Shown: positions 34,844 through 44,086 of the stretch, piece after piece
How positions within the stretch are numbered: position 1 is the first letter of the stretch
How the letters are laid out: each line of letters begins with the position of its first letter
From: Streptomyces neyagawaensis
GTDB lineage: Bacteria > Actinomycetota > Actinomycetes > Streptomycetales > Streptomycetaceae
DNA length: 64,000 nucleotides
Assembly (NCBI RefSeq): GCF_023516595.1
Contig: NZ_JAMGBG010000078.1
Coordinates: forward strand, 80,225 to 144,224
Direction of reading: 5' to 3'
The notes under the pieces: generated by a model
Told to the model about the DNA's origin: nothing
Database searches by the model: none
Seen by the model: only the letters and a program-made list of their open reading frames with translations
Program-made: the position numbers and the translations under genes

Positions 34844-35323
34844 CTAGTCGCGGCGCAGGCGTTCGGTCAGGGCTTCGAGGACGACGGGGGGCACCAGGTG
34901 GGAGACGTCTCCGCCCCAGGTGGCGACCTCCTTGACCAGGGAGGACGACAAGAAGCTGTAGGTGGGGTTGGTGGGGACGAAGAGGGTCTCGATGCCTGAG
35001 AGACCGATGTTCATCTGGGCCATCTGCAGCTCGTAGTCGAAGTCGCTGACGGCGCGGAGGCCCTTGACGATGGCGGGGATGTCGCGCTGCTTGCAGAAGT
35101 CGACGAGGAGACCGTGGAAGGCCTCGACCCGTACGTTCGCGTACTCGGCGGTGACCTCGCGGATGAGGTCGATCCGCTCCTCCACCTCGAACAGGCCCTT
35201 CTTCGACTTGTTGATCATCACCGCGACATAGACCTCGTCGTACAGCTTGGAGGCGCGGCCAATGATGTCGAGGTGTCCATTGGTGATGGGGTCGAACGAC
35301 CCGGGACAGACGGCGCGGCGCAC
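34844..35323 (-). CDS. coaD: Phosphopantetheine adenylyltransferase
   Basis: A 159-residue enzyme of coenzyme A synthesis, joining ATP and 4'-phosphopantetheine. The nucleotidyltransferase motif TNGHLDII is at 14-21, and YSFLSSSLVKEVATWGGDV supplies the C-terminal signature. The GTG at 35323 (RRAVCPGSFDP) fits the usual 159-residue length and has GAGGG 7 nt upstream. An ATG at 35353 that overlaps the rsmD stop (ATGA) would add ten residues and is the alternative. Confidence 0.93.
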   Translation of the reverse strand: MRRAVCPGSFDPITNGHLDIIGRASKLYDEVYVAVMINKSKKGLFEVEERIDLIREVTAEYANVRVEAFHGLLVDFCKQRDIPAIVKGLRAVSDFDYELQMAQMNIGLSGIETLFVPTNPTYSFLSSSLVKEVATWGGDVSHLVPPVVLEALTERLRRD

Positions 35324-35349
35324 TTGGGATCCCTCGCTCTCCGGTCCGG

Positions 35350-35937
35350 TCATCGTGCGTCTTCGCACGTAGAGGCGGCGCGACCGTACCAAAACGTTCC
35401 CTCGCCGTAACGACGGGCCCGGAGCGCTTCGAAACCGGTCGGCCAGGCGAAGTCACCGCCTCTGGTGCTGCGCTCCACGGTGACGAGCGCTTCCTCAGCG
35501 AGCCAGCCTCCCGTACGGAGTGTGAGCAGGATCTCCCGAAGATCGTCGTCCGGGACGGCGTACGGAGGGTCCAGGAAGACGATGTCGTACGGCTCCTGGG
35601 GCGCCGGGCCCTGGATGATCTGTTCCGCTTTGCCCGACCTCACCTCGGCGCCGGGGAGGCCGAGCGCTCTGACGTTGTCGCGGACCGTCCGGACCGCGCG
35701 GGCGTCGGCCTCGACGAGGAGGGTGTGGGCCGCGCCGCGGGAGAGGGCCTCCAGGCCCACGGCTCCGGAGCCGGCGTAGAGGTCGAGGACGCGTTCGCCG
35801 TCGAGGGGGCCGCCGAGGAGGGCCTGCCAGGTGGAGAAGAGGCCCTCGCGTGCGCGATCGGAGGTGGGGCGGGTGCCGTTCCCTGGCGGGACGGCCAGGC
35901 GGCGTCCGCCGGCGGCGCCGGCGATCACGCGGGTCAT
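35350..35937 (-). CDS. rsmD: 16S rRNA (guanine966-N2)-methyltransferase RsmD
   Basis: A 195-residue rRNA methyltransferase. It starts MTRVIAGAAGGRRLAVPPG, with motif I VLDLYAGSGAVGLEALSRG and the catalytic DPPY in IVFLDPPYAVPDD. It is directly upstream of coaD, the standard pairing, and may be coupled to it through an ATGA overlap. It follows recG by 154 bp on the same strand. Confidence 0.93.
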   Translation of the reverse strand: MTRVIAGAAGGRRLAVPPGNGTRPTSDRAREGLFSTWQALLGGPLDGERVLDLYAGSGAVGLEALSRGAAHTLLVEADARAVRTVRDNVRALGLPGAEVRSGKAEQIIQGPAPQEPYDIVFLDPPYAVPDDDLREILLTLRTGGWLAEEALVTVERSTRGGDFAWPTGFEALRARRYGEGTFWYGRAASTCEDAR

Positions 35938-36091
35938 CTTGGGTCCTTGGAGGAGGGGGCGGCTACGACTCCAGTCTGTCAGGCCGGGAGGCAGGGGCGC
36001 CTGCCCTCGGTGTGGGGTGAGGGTGAGGCCACAGCTGCAACCGGCCCTGCCCTGCGGCCCTGTCGTCAGCCTCGCCCGTGCGGCCCTCCCC

Positions 36092-38305
36092 TCAGCCCTT
36101 CTCCAGGTACTGCTCCCTCTCCTCGTCCAGGAGGGCGTCCAGGGCCGTTCTCAGGCCCGGGAAGGACTCCAGGTCCGGGTCGGCGGCCACCACCGACGCC
36201 GCCTCCTCCCTCGCCTCCGCGATGATCTCCTCGTCGTCGATGACGGTGAGCATGCGCAGGCTGGTGCGGGCGCCGGACTGGGCCTGGCCGAGCACGTCGC
36301 CCTCGCGGCGCTGTTCGAGGTCGATACGGGAGAGCTCGAAGCCGTCGAGGGTGGAGGCGACGGCACCCAGGCGCTGGCGGGCGGGGCTGGCCTCGGGCAT
36401 CTCCGTGACGAGGAGGCAGAGGCCGGGGGCGGAACCCCGGCCGACGCGGCCACGGAGCTGGTGGAGCTGGGAGACGCCGAAGCGGTCGGCGTCCATGATG
36501 ACCATCGCCGTGGCGTTCGGGACGTTGACGCCGACCTCGATGACCGTGGTCGCCACCAGGACCTTGGTCTCACCGGCGGCGAAGCGGCGCATGACCGCGT
36601 CCTTGTCGTCCGGGTGCATACGGCCGTGCAGGACCTCGACCTGGAGGTCGCGCAGAGGGCCCTGGGTGAGCTGGTCGGCGATGTCGAGGACGGCGAGCGG
36701 CGGACGCTTCTCGGCCTCGTCCTCCGGGGACTTCTTGCTCTTCCCCGTGCCCGTGTGTTCGTCGATGTCGTCGCCGATGCGGGGGCAGACGACATACGCC
36801 TGGTGGCCGTTCTCCACCTCCTCGCGGACCCGCTCCCAGGCGCGGGCGAGGAAGTGCGGCTTGTCGGCGGCGGGGACGACATGGCTGGCGATCGGCGAGC
36901 GGCCCGCGGGCAGTTGGTCGAGGACCGAGGTCTCCAGGTCACCGAAGACGGTCATGGCGACCGTGCGCGGGATGGGGGTGGCCGTCATGACGAGGAGGTG
37001 CGGCGGCTGCTTGCCCTTGCCCCGCAGGGCGTCGCGCTGCTCCACGCCGAAGCGGTGCTGTTCGTCGACGACGACCAGGCCCAGGTCGTGGAACTGCACC
37101 TTGTCCTCGATCAGTGCATGGGTGCCGATGACGATGCCGGCCTCGCCGGTGACCAGGTCGAGGAGCGCCTGACGGCGGGCCGCCGCGCCCATCGAGCCGG
37201 TGAGCAGCACCACCTTGGTGGCGTGCTCGGCGCCGCCCAGCATGCCGCCCTCCGCGAGCTCGCCCATCATCTCCGTGACCGACCGGTGGTGCTGCTGGGC
37301 GAGCACCTCGGTCGGCGCGAGCATGGCCGCCTGCCCACCGGCGTCCACCACGGCGAGCATGGCGCGCAGGGCCACCATTGTCTTCCCGGAACCCACCTCT
37401 CCCTGGAGCAGGCGGTGCATCGGGTGTTCCTTGGCGAGGTCGTCGAAGATCTCCTTGGAGACCTTCTGCTGGCCCTCGGTGAGGGTGAACGGGAGGCGTG
37501 CGTCGAAGGCGGTGAGGAGGCCGTCCGGGGTGGGGCGGCGGGCCACGGCGGGGAGTTGGGCGTCGGTGTGCCGACGGCGGGCGAGGGCGACCTGGAGGAC
37601 GAAGGCCTCGTCCCACTTGAGACGGTCCCGGGCGCCCTCGATGTCCGCCTTGGTGTGGGGGCGGTGGATCTTCAGCAGGGCCTCGGGGAGGGGGACCAGG
37701 CCCCGGCCCGCGCGCAGGGCGTCGGGGAGCGGGTCCACGGCTTCCTGGGCGCTCGGCAGAACCGTCTGCACCGCCTTGGCGATCTTCCAGGACTCCAGCT
37801 TGGCGGTGGCCGGGTAGATCGGGATGAGGGCGCCGGCCCAGCTGTCGACCGTCTCCGACACGTCTTCGCCGCGCAGCAGTTCGTACGCGGGGTGGGCCAG
37901 CTGGAGGCGGCGGTTGAAGACGGAGACCTTGCCGGCGAAGAGGGCACGGGTGCCGGGGAGGAGCTCCTTGTGGGGTTTGTGCACGCCGTTGCCGAAGAAG
38001 ACCAGCTGGAGGCGGCCGCTGCCGTCGGTGATGGTGACTTCGAGGCGCTGGCCCTTGCCCCGGGGGGCCTTGGCGGAGGCGAAGGTGTGCAGGCGGGCGT
38101 CGGCGACCTGGGCGACCACCGTGACGTGCTCGTCCATGGGCAGGTCGGCGAGGTGGGTGAGCTGCCCGCGCTCCTCGTACCTGCGGGGATAGTGGTGCAG
38201 CAGGTCTCCGACGGTGTGCAGGCCGAGGTGCTCGGCCATCACCTTCGCGGTGGCGGCGCCGAGCGTGTTCTTGAGCGGTTCTTCGAGCGCGGGCACGAGA
38301 TCCAT
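36092..38305 (-). CDS. recG: ATP-dependent DNA helicase RecG
   Basis: A 737-residue superfamily 2 helicase that reverses stalled forks and processes recombination intermediates. The N-terminal wedge/OB region spans about 1-250. Walker A is LLQGEVGSGKTMVA, and motif II is VVVDEQHRFGVEQR (the DEQH typical of RecG). Motif III is MTATPIPRT, and motif VI is QLHQLRGRVGRG. The C-terminal wedge-interacting part reads EQRREGDVLGQAQSGARTSLRM. The ATG at 38305 begins MDLVPALEEPLKNTLG. It is divergent from the HSP90-like gene. Confidence 0.96.
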   Translation of the reverse strand: MDLVPALEEPLKNTLGAATAKVMAEHLGLHTVGDLLHHYPRRYEERGQLTHLADLPMDEHVTVVAQVADARLHTFASAKAPRGKGQRLEVTITDGSGRLQLVFFGNGVHKPHKELLPGTRALFAGKVSVFNRRLQLAHPAYELLRGEDVSETVDSWAGALIPIYPATAKLESWKIAKAVQTVLPSAQEAVDPLPDALRAGRGLVPLPEALLKIHRPHTKADIEGARDRLKWDEAFVLQVALARRRHTDAQLPAVARRPTPDGLLTAFDARLPFTLTEGQQKVSKEIFDDLAKEHPMHRLLQGEVGSGKTMVALRAMLAVVDAGGQAAMLAPTEVLAQQHHRSVTEMMGELAEGGMLGGAEHATKVVLLTGSMGAAARRQALLDLVTGEAGIVIGTHALIEDKVQFHDLGLVVVDEQHRFGVEQRDALRGKGKQPPHLLVMTATPIPRTVAMTVFGDLETSVLDQLPAGRSPIASHVVPAADKPHFLARAWERVREEVENGHQAYVVCPRIGDDIDEHTGTGKSKKSPEDEAEKRPPLAVLDIADQLTQGPLRDLQVEVLHGRMHPDDKDAVMRRFAAGETKVLVATTVIEVGVNVPNATAMVIMDADRFGVSQLHQLRGRVGRGSAPGLCLLVTEMPEASPARQRLGAVASTLDGFELSRIDLEQRREGDVLGQAQSGARTSLRMLTVIDDEEIIAEAREEAASVVAADPDLESFPGLRTALDALLDEEREQYLEKG

Positions 38306-38351
38306 TGCACACCACGGCACTGACAATCCCGTATACGTCCTTGAAATCCGC

Positions 38352-38380
38352 TGGTCAGGCGGGTCGTTCGCGCCTAGGAT
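38352..38380 (+). promoter_or_regulatory. Candidate promoter of the HSP90-like/TPR unit
   Basis: TGGTCA (38352-38357) and TAGGAT (38375-38380) are 17 nt apart, in the 191-bp gap divergent from recG. TAGGAT is a common streptomycete vegetative -10. The leader to the start codon would be about 110 nt. Confidence 0.4.
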
Positions 38381-38496
38381 GGCGCACTCCCGGGCCTCTA
38401 GCGAAGGCCCCTGCCGCCTCCCGTCCGCGGTCGCCGTCACGTGGGACCGCCCTACCCCGCGCCGTCGCCCGACCCCACCCCACCGGCGCTGCGACG

Positions 38497-40350
38497 ATGG
38501 ACTCAATGACCTCACAGTCATCCCAGGCATCCCAGACTCCACAGTCACCTCACACGTTCCAGGTCGATTTGCGTGGCCTGGTGGATCTGCTCTCGCACCA
38601 CCTCTATTCCAGTCCGAAGGTCTACCTGCGCGAGCTGCTGCAGAACGCGGTGGACGCGATCACCGCGCGGCGGGCCGAGGAGCCCGACGCGCCCGCCCGG
38701 GTGCGGCTGTTCGCCGAGGGCGCCGCGCTGCGGGTGGAGGACTCCGGCGTGGGACTCACCGAGTCCGACGTGCACAGTCTCCTCGCGACGATCGGCCGCA
38801 GCTCCAAGCGGGCCGACGGGCTGCAGGAGGTCCGCTCGGACTTCCTCGGGCAGTTCGGCATCGGGTTGCTGGCGTGCTTCGTGGTCGCCGAGCGCATCCG
38901 GGTCGTCAGCCGCAGCGCCCGCACGCCCGACGCGGCGCCCGTGGAGTGGACGGCGACCGACGACGGCTCGTACACGGTGCGGACGCTGCCGGACGAGGCG
39001 CGCCCCGAGCCGGGGACGACCGTGCATCTGGTCGCGCGGCCGGGCGCGGCGGAATGGCTCTCGCACGCGCGCGTGCTGTCGCTGGCGCGGGACTTCGGCT
39101 CGCTGCTGCCGTACGACGTCCGGGTCGGCGAGGAGGCCGTCACGGATCTGCCGGCGCCCTGGGACCGCCCGTACCCCTCCCCCGCCACCCGGCGGGTGGC
39201 CCTCGCGCGGCACTGCCACGACCTGTTCGGGTTCACCCCGTTGGACGCGATCGAGCTGGACGTGCCGCTGGCCGGGGTGCGGGGCGTGGCGTACGTGCTG
39301 CCGTCCGCGGTCAGCCCGGCGCAGCGGGTGGGCCACCGGGTGCATCTGAAGGGCATGCTGCTCACGGAGCGGGCCGAACAGCTGCTGCCGGAGTGGGCGT
39401 TCTTCGTGCGCTGTGTGCTCGACACGGACAGTCTGCGGCCCACGGCGTCCCGCGAGTCGCTGTACGAGGACGAGACCCTCGCGGCCGTCCGGGAGGCGCT
39501 GGGCGAGCGGATCCGCGGGTGGCTGACCGGTCTCGCCGCGGGTGATCCGGAGCGGCTCGCGGCCTTCCTGTCGGTGCACTACCTGGGGGTGAAGTCCCTG
39601 GCGCGGCACGACAAGGAGATGCTGCGCACGATGCTGCCGTGGCTGCCCTTCGAGACGACCGACGGACGGCTGTCCCTGGAGGAGTTCGCGCAGCGGCACC
39701 CGGTGGTGCACTTCACGCGGACGGTGGAGGAGTACCGCCAGGTCGCGCCGATCGCCTCCGCGCAGGGCGTCGGGGTGATCAACGGCGGTTACACGTACGA
39801 CAGCGAGCTGGTCGAGGCGCTGCCGTCGGTGCGCCCGGGCACGATGGTCGCCGAGTTGGACGCCGACACGGTGACCGCTCATCTGGACGCGCCCGACCCG
39901 GACGAGGAGCTGGCGCTGGCGGGCTTCCTGTCGGCCGCGCGGGCGAAGCTCGACCCCCTGGGCTGCGATGTCGTTCTGCGGGCGTTCCATCCGCTGTCGG
40001 TGCCCGCGCTGCACCTGGACGACCGTTCCTCCCGGCACGAGCAGGCCCGCGCGGAGGCCGAGGAGCAGGCCGACGACCTGTGGGCGGGCATCCTCGGCTC
40101 GCTGCGCGGCACTGCCCCGCGCGCACGGCTGGTGCTGAACCACCTCAACCCGCTCATCCGGCGGATCGGTGCCCTGCGCGATCCCGAGCTGATCGGGACC
40201 GCCACCGAGTCGCTGTACGGGCAGGCCCTGCTGATGGCGCAGCGACCGCTCAGGCCGGCGGACTCGGCGCTCCTGAACCGTGCCTTCATAGGCCTCCTGG
40301 AGTGGGCCACGCACAGCGAGACCGGGCCCGGGGAGGGCGGCCGACCGTGA
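38497..40350 (+). CDS. HSP90-like (HtpG-related) GHKL ATPase
   Basis: About 617 residues, close in size to HtpG. After a Ser/Gln-rich start, the ATPase domain shows YLRELLQNAVDAI (Glu46 and Asn50 of the GHKL N-box), VEDSGVGL at 80-87 (Asp82) and GQFGIGLLACF at 118-128, where HtpG has QFGVGFYSAF. The middle domain includes GVRGVAYVLPSAV and RPTASRESLYED; the latter matches the HSP90 middle-domain Arg-containing segment RALPLNVSRE in position. The ATG at 38497 is used; 38506 is possible. It forms a tight operon with the TPR gene. I remember no such gene between recG and the DhaL gene in S. coelicolor. Confidence 0.82.
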   Translation: MDSMTSQSSQASQTPQSPHTFQVDLRGLVDLLSHHLYSSPKVYLRELLQNAVDAITARRAEEPDAPARVRLFAEGAALRVEDSGVGLTESDVHSLLATIGRSSKRADGLQEVRSDFLGQFGIGLLACFVVAERIRVVSRSARTPDAAPVEWTATDDGSYTVRTLPDEARPEPGTTVHLVARPGAAEWLSHARVLSLARDFGSLLPYDVRVGEEAVTDLPAPWDRPYPSPATRRVALARHCHDLFGFTPLDAIELDVPLAGVRGVAYVLPSAVSPAQRVGHRVHLKGMLLTERAEQLLPEWAFFVRCVLDTDSLRPTASRESLYEDETLAAVREALGERIRGWLTGLAAGDPERLAAFLSVHYLGVKSLARHDKEMLRTMLPWLPFETTDGRLSLEEFAQRHPVVHFTRTVEEYRQVAPIASAQGVGVINGGYTYDSELVEALPSVRPGTMVAELDADTVTAHLDAPDPDEELALAGFLSAARAKLDPLGCDVVLRAFHPLSVPALHLDDRSSRHEQARAEAEEQADDLWAGILGSLRGTAPRARLVLNHLNPLIRRIGALRDPELIGTATESLYGQALLMAQRPLRPADSALLNRAFIGLLEWATHSETGPGEGGRP

Positions 40351-40358
40351 GGGACGTC

Positions 40359-43337
40359 ATGGACTTCGACGAACTGCGCCGGGCCATGGCGGAGAACTAC
40401 GAGCAGCCGGAGGGCCCCGCACGCAACGCGCGCGCGGAGCGGCTGCTCGCCGAGGCCGAGAAGCTGAACATCCCGCTCGCCGTGATCGAGGCGCTCGGGC
40501 ATCAGCTGAAGGTCTACAACTACAGCTCCGAGAAGGACAAGATGTTCGTCCCCTTCGCGCGTCTGCTGCGCATGTGGGACGAGCGGCCCGAGGACTTCGA
40601 CGAGTACGAGGTCCACTCGCTGCACTGGGTGTTCAAGTGGATGTCGGCCGGCATGCTCAACCAGCCGCATGTGCCGCTCGCCTCGATCGAGAAGTGGCTC
40701 GGCGAGATGGAGCACCGCTACCGGCTCGCCGGGCACTCGGAACGGGCCGTGCGCAGCGCCGAGTTCAGTGTGGCCGCGCACGTCGGTGACCTGGCGCGGG
40801 CCGAGCGGGCGTACGAGGCGTGGCTGGCGGCCGACCGGGACAGCATGGCCGACTGCCACGCGTGCGAGCTGCACGGCCAGGGTTGGTGGCAGGCGCGGCA
40901 GCGGCGGGACGCCGAGGCGCTGCGGCTGTGGGCGCCGGTCCTGGAGGGCGAGTACACCTGCGCCCACGAGCCGCACACCGTTCTGGCGTCCTCCCTGCTG
41001 CCGCTGCTGCGGCTGGGCCGCCTGGACGAGGCGCGCGCCCACCATCTGCGCGGTTTCCGGCTGGTGCGGGCCATGGAGAGCATGCGGGGCGCGTACGCGG
41101 ACCACGTGGAGTTCTGCGCCCTGACCGGCAACGAGGCGCGCGGTCTTGAGCTGCTCGCCGAGCGTCCGGCGTACTTCACGGACTCCGGGGACCCGCGCAG
41201 CAAAGCGGACTTCACGGCCGTGGTGGCGCTCCTCATGGACCGCCTGGTCAGCCGTGGTCTCGCCGATCAGACGGTCCCGGGTCCCGCCGGCCGTAGCTGG
41301 ACCGCCGCCGAACTCGCCTCGCACGCGCGCGTGGAGGCGCTGTCGCTGGCCGCCCGGTTCGACGAGCGCAACGGCACGGCGTACGTCAGCACCCATGTCC
41401 GGGAGCGCATGGACCAGCCGCCGCTGGTGGACCGGCTGCCGCTGGGCGTGCGGGCGACGCGCACGGTGCCGGCGCCGCGGCAGCCCCTGGCCGTGGAGCG
41501 CGTCGAGGCGGCACCGGCGCCGGACGACCTGCCCGCGCTCCTCGCCGAGGCGCGGCGGCTCTCCGAGTCGCTGCACCCGGACTCCGTGGGCGCGTGGGCC
41601 GCGGTCGCGCGAGCCGCCGAGGCGGACGGCGCGGAACTGAACGCCCATGACCGGGCGGAGATCGTCGACCACCGGGCGATCGGCCTCGGGCCCGAGGGGC
41701 GCACCCTGTTCGAGCACGCGGCCGAGCTGTACGAGGAGGCCGGTGACCCTGGGGAGGCGCTCGCGGCACGCGCGCGTGGAGCGACGGTCCACGCTCTGAA
41801 CGGGCACACCGAGGAAGCGCTGGAGCTGCTGTCCGAGCCGTACGAGAAGGTCCTCGCGCTCCACGCGGGCGGCGCCACCGGGCTGCGGCAGACGGCGTCC
41901 GTGCTGGTGGGGCGGGCCCGGATACTGATGCAGCGGCTGGAGGAGGCGGACCCGGGCGAGAGCGCGGTGCCCGCCGCCGAGGCCGCCGTGCGGGAGCTCG
42001 CGGAGTTCGTCGAGCCGCACCGCGAGCAGGACGTGCGGCTGGCCTCGCGGGCCGCGGAGGCGAGGGCCATGCTCGGGGAGCTGGCCGAGCGCGGCGGGGA
42101 CGCGGAAACGGCCGCCGCGCTGTTCGAGGAGGCCGCGGAGCGGTATGTGACGGCCGGGGCGCCCTGGTTCGCGGTGCAGTACGAGGCGCGGCTGGCCGGA
42201 CTCGCGCAGCAGCTCGGGGACCTGGAGCGGGCCGAGCAGGCGGCCCGCGCGGCGCTGGAGCACGGCGGTACGGATCTGGAGCCGATGGGCCACGCCCAGC
42301 TCCACGTCCAGCTGGCCGAGCTCCTCGGTGCCGCCGACCGGGTCGAGCCCGGCGCCGCGCACGCGCTGGAGGCGGCACACTGGGCCGACGAGGCCGGTGA
42401 GAGCCGGACGCTCGGCTCCTGGGCCCGACATCTGCTCGGCGGGTTCCTGCTGCGGCAGGGGCGGTGGGCGGAGGCCGCGGAGGTGCTGGAGTCGGCCCTG
42501 GTGGACCTGACCGCCGAGATCCACGGGGACGGGGCCGTCGCCCAGACCCTGTGGTGGCTCGGCGACTGCCACACCGAGATGGGCGAGCACCGCGAGGCGG
42601 CCGACCGGTGGCTGCGGGCCGCCGACATCACCCGGCACTGGCCCGAGCAGCGCGACCACGCCGTGCTCGCGCACCTCGCCGCGGAGGCCCTCGCCCGTGC
42701 GGGGCTGCCCGCCGAGGCGGACCGGGCGTACGAGCGCGCGGGCGCCCTCTGGGGAGAGCTCGGCAACGTCCACGGGTATGTGCGGGCGCTGCGGGCGCGG
42801 GCCTGGTACGCGGCGCAGGAGGGTGGGGGGCTGGCCGCCGCCCGGGAGTTGATGGGTGACGCGGTGGCCGGGTGTGAGGCGGCCCTGTCGGACGTGACCG
42901 GTGAGGAGAACCGGCGGCGGATCCACGCGGAGCTCGGCGAGACGTACCGGCAGTTCGGTGACCTGCTTGCCCGGTCTGTCGCCGAGGACGCCGAACTCGA
43001 CGCGTATCGGGCGGTGTTCGAGGAGGCGCTCACGCTTGTCGAGCGGGCGGTGGGGGTGTACGGGTCCCTGGGGGCCGACTTCCTCGACGCGCGGACCGGT
43101 GCGGAACTCGCGGCCGGGTGGCTGGAGGCGGACCTTCGGCGGGCGGCCGACGCGGCGGGGCGGGCGCGGAGTGTGCTGGCCGCGTACGCCGATGCTGGTG
43201 GCGGGGGCTTCGACGGCGCCGGCGACAGTGGCTCCGTGGACGGCGGCGCCGGTGGTCACGAGGGTGAGACGGCGGTTGTGCGTCGCGCGGAGGCGGAGCG
43301 GATGCTGGGGCTGGTGGAGGGGCTGGGGGGCGGATAA
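40359..43337 (+). CDS. Large TPR-repeat protein partnered with the HSP90-like ATPase
   Basis: A 992-residue, Ala/Glu-rich, almost wholly helical protein starting MDFDELRRAMAENYEQPEGPARN. The start at 40359 has GAGGG 5 nt upstream; a GTG at 40347 overlapping the previous stop (GTGA) is equally tight. Residues about 10-370 form one helical block with TPR-like pairs (AEFSVAAHVGDLARAERAYEA). A Pro-rich break lies near 385-405, and about 445-960 holds many TPR-like units (for example AAALFEEAAERYVTAGAPW and AARAALEHGG). The end is Gly-rich. No membrane segment, nuclease or protease motif is seen. It may present clients to or scaffold the HSP90-like ATPase; that is inference. Confidence 0.8.
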   Translation: MDFDELRRAMAENYEQPEGPARNARAERLLAEAEKLNIPLAVIEALGHQLKVYNYSSEKDKMFVPFARLLRMWDERPEDFDEYEVHSLHWVFKWMSAGMLNQPHVPLASIEKWLGEMEHRYRLAGHSERAVRSAEFSVAAHVGDLARAERAYEAWLAADRDSMADCHACELHGQGWWQARQRRDAEALRLWAPVLEGEYTCAHEPHTVLASSLLPLLRLGRLDEARAHHLRGFRLVRAMESMRGAYADHVEFCALTGNEARGLELLAERPAYFTDSGDPRSKADFTAVVALLMDRLVSRGLADQTVPGPAGRSWTAAELASHARVEALSLAARFDERNGTAYVSTHVRERMDQPPLVDRLPLGVRATRTVPAPRQPLAVERVEAAPAPDDLPALLAEARRLSESLHPDSVGAWAAVARAAEADGAELNAHDRAEIVDHRAIGLGPEGRTLFEHAAELYEEAGDPGEALAARARGATVHALNGHTEEALELLSEPYEKVLALHAGGATGLRQTASVLVGRARILMQRLEEADPGESAVPAAEAAVRELAEFVEPHREQDVRLASRAAEARAMLGELAERGGDAETAAALFEEAAERYVTAGAPWFAVQYEARLAGLAQQLGDLERAEQAARAALEHGGTDLEPMGHAQLHVQLAELLGAADRVEPGAAHALEAAHWADEAGESRTLGSWARHLLGGFLLRQGRWAEAAEVLESALVDLTAEIHGDGAVAQTLWWLGDCHTEMGEHREAADRWLRAADITRHWPEQRDHAVLAHLAAEALARAGLPAEADRAYERAGALWGELGNVHGYVRALRARAWYAAQEGGGLAAARELMGDAVAGCEAALSDVTGEENRRRIHAELGETYRQFGDLLARSVAEDAELDAYRAVFEEALTLVERAVGVYGSLGADFLDARTGAELAAGWLEADLRRAADAAGRARSVLAAYADAGGGGFDGAGDSGSVDGGAGGHEGETAVVRRAEAERMLGLVEGLGGG

Positions 43338-43393
43338 GGCTCAGCGGGGTGGGGGCGGGCCTCGAGGGTCTCCCCCGCCGCCCCTACCCGTCC

Positions 43394-43550
43394 CTCCCCC
43401 AAGCTCTCGGCTCCGCTCGAGCAGGGGGACCCCCATCCAGGGGCTGCCGCCCCTTCGACCCCGCGTCGGCGCCTTATGGCTCGGGGGTGCGTGTGGATCT
43501 GGCGGGTGCGGGTGCGTTGTGGTTTCTCGCGCAGTTCCCCGCGCCCCTGA
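43394..43550. repeat. Interspersed Streptomyces-type repeats downstream of the TPR gene
   Basis: Two elements lie here. At 43394-43429, CTCCCCC, AAGCTCTCGG and CTCGAGCAGGGGGA make a hairpin-like sequence I remember as very common in Streptomyces genomes. At 43501-43550 lies the lead-in plus left arm (GGGTGCGTTGTGGT, CTCGCGCAGTTCCCCGCGCC) of the element also found at 31541-31640, here without a good right arm. No gene is supported between 43338 and 43628. Confidence 0.6.
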
Positions 43551-43628
43551 GGGACGAGCGGTTCCCGCCGTCCCCCGAGGCGGCGCCCCTCCGTGGCTGT
43601 GCGACCACCCCGCACTGCGCTCCGGCGT

Positions 43629-44083
43629 GGCTGTTCGACCGTCCCTGGACTACGGCCCCGCCGGAGCCGCTCGATCGTCTCCGAGCTACGGCCCATCGGA
43701 GCTACTCGACCGTCCCTGGACCACGCCCCGCCAGAGCCGCTCGACCGTCTCCGAGCTACGGCCCATCGGAGCTACTCGACCGTCCCTGGACCACGCCCCG
43801 CCAGAGCTGCACGACCGTCCCCGGACCACGCCCCGCCAGAGCCGCACGACCATCCCCGGACCACGCCCCGCCAGAGCCGCACGACCATCCCCGGACCACG
43901 CCCCGCCAGAGCCGCACGACCATCCCCGGACCACGCCCCGCCAGAGCCGCACGACCATCCCCGGACCACGCCCCGCCAGAGCCGCACGACCATCCCCGGA
44001 CCACGCCCCGCCAGAGCCGCACGACCATCCCCGGACCACGCCCCGCCAGAGCCGCACGACCGTCCCCGGACTGCGGCCCCGGC
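43629..44083. repeat. 35-bp tandem repeat array, about 13 units
   Basis: Contiguous 35-bp units, phase-fixed from 43629 to 44083, with the form GAGCCGCACGACCATCCCC followed by GGACCACGCCCCGCCA. Units starting at 43839 to 44014 are essentially identical. Those starting at 43664, 43699, 43734 and 43769 alternate between two variants (GAGCCGCTCGA... and GAGCTACTCGA...), giving a 70-bp higher-order period. There are no unique spacers, so it is not CRISPR. Because 35 is not a multiple of 3, frames stay open through it and give spurious repetitive ORFs. It ends 4 nt before the stop codon of the FakA-like gene. Confidence 0.95.
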
Positions 44084-44086
44084 GCG

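Noticed and set aside
39879..43259. 1126-codon open frame on the minus strand opposite the TPR and HSP90-like genes
   Set aside because: Composition is Arg/Pro/Gly-rich with no domain; the plus-strand genes have proper motifs, ribosome sites and codon bias.
43686..44057. Repetitive 123-residue frame (VRGWSCGSGGAWSG-type) over the tandem array
   Set aside because: It arises because the 35-bp repeat keeps a 105-bp frame open; no ribosome site and frames are open on both strands.
43629..44083. CRISPR array
   Set aside because: Units are contiguous and near-identical with no unique spacers, and no cas gene is nearby.
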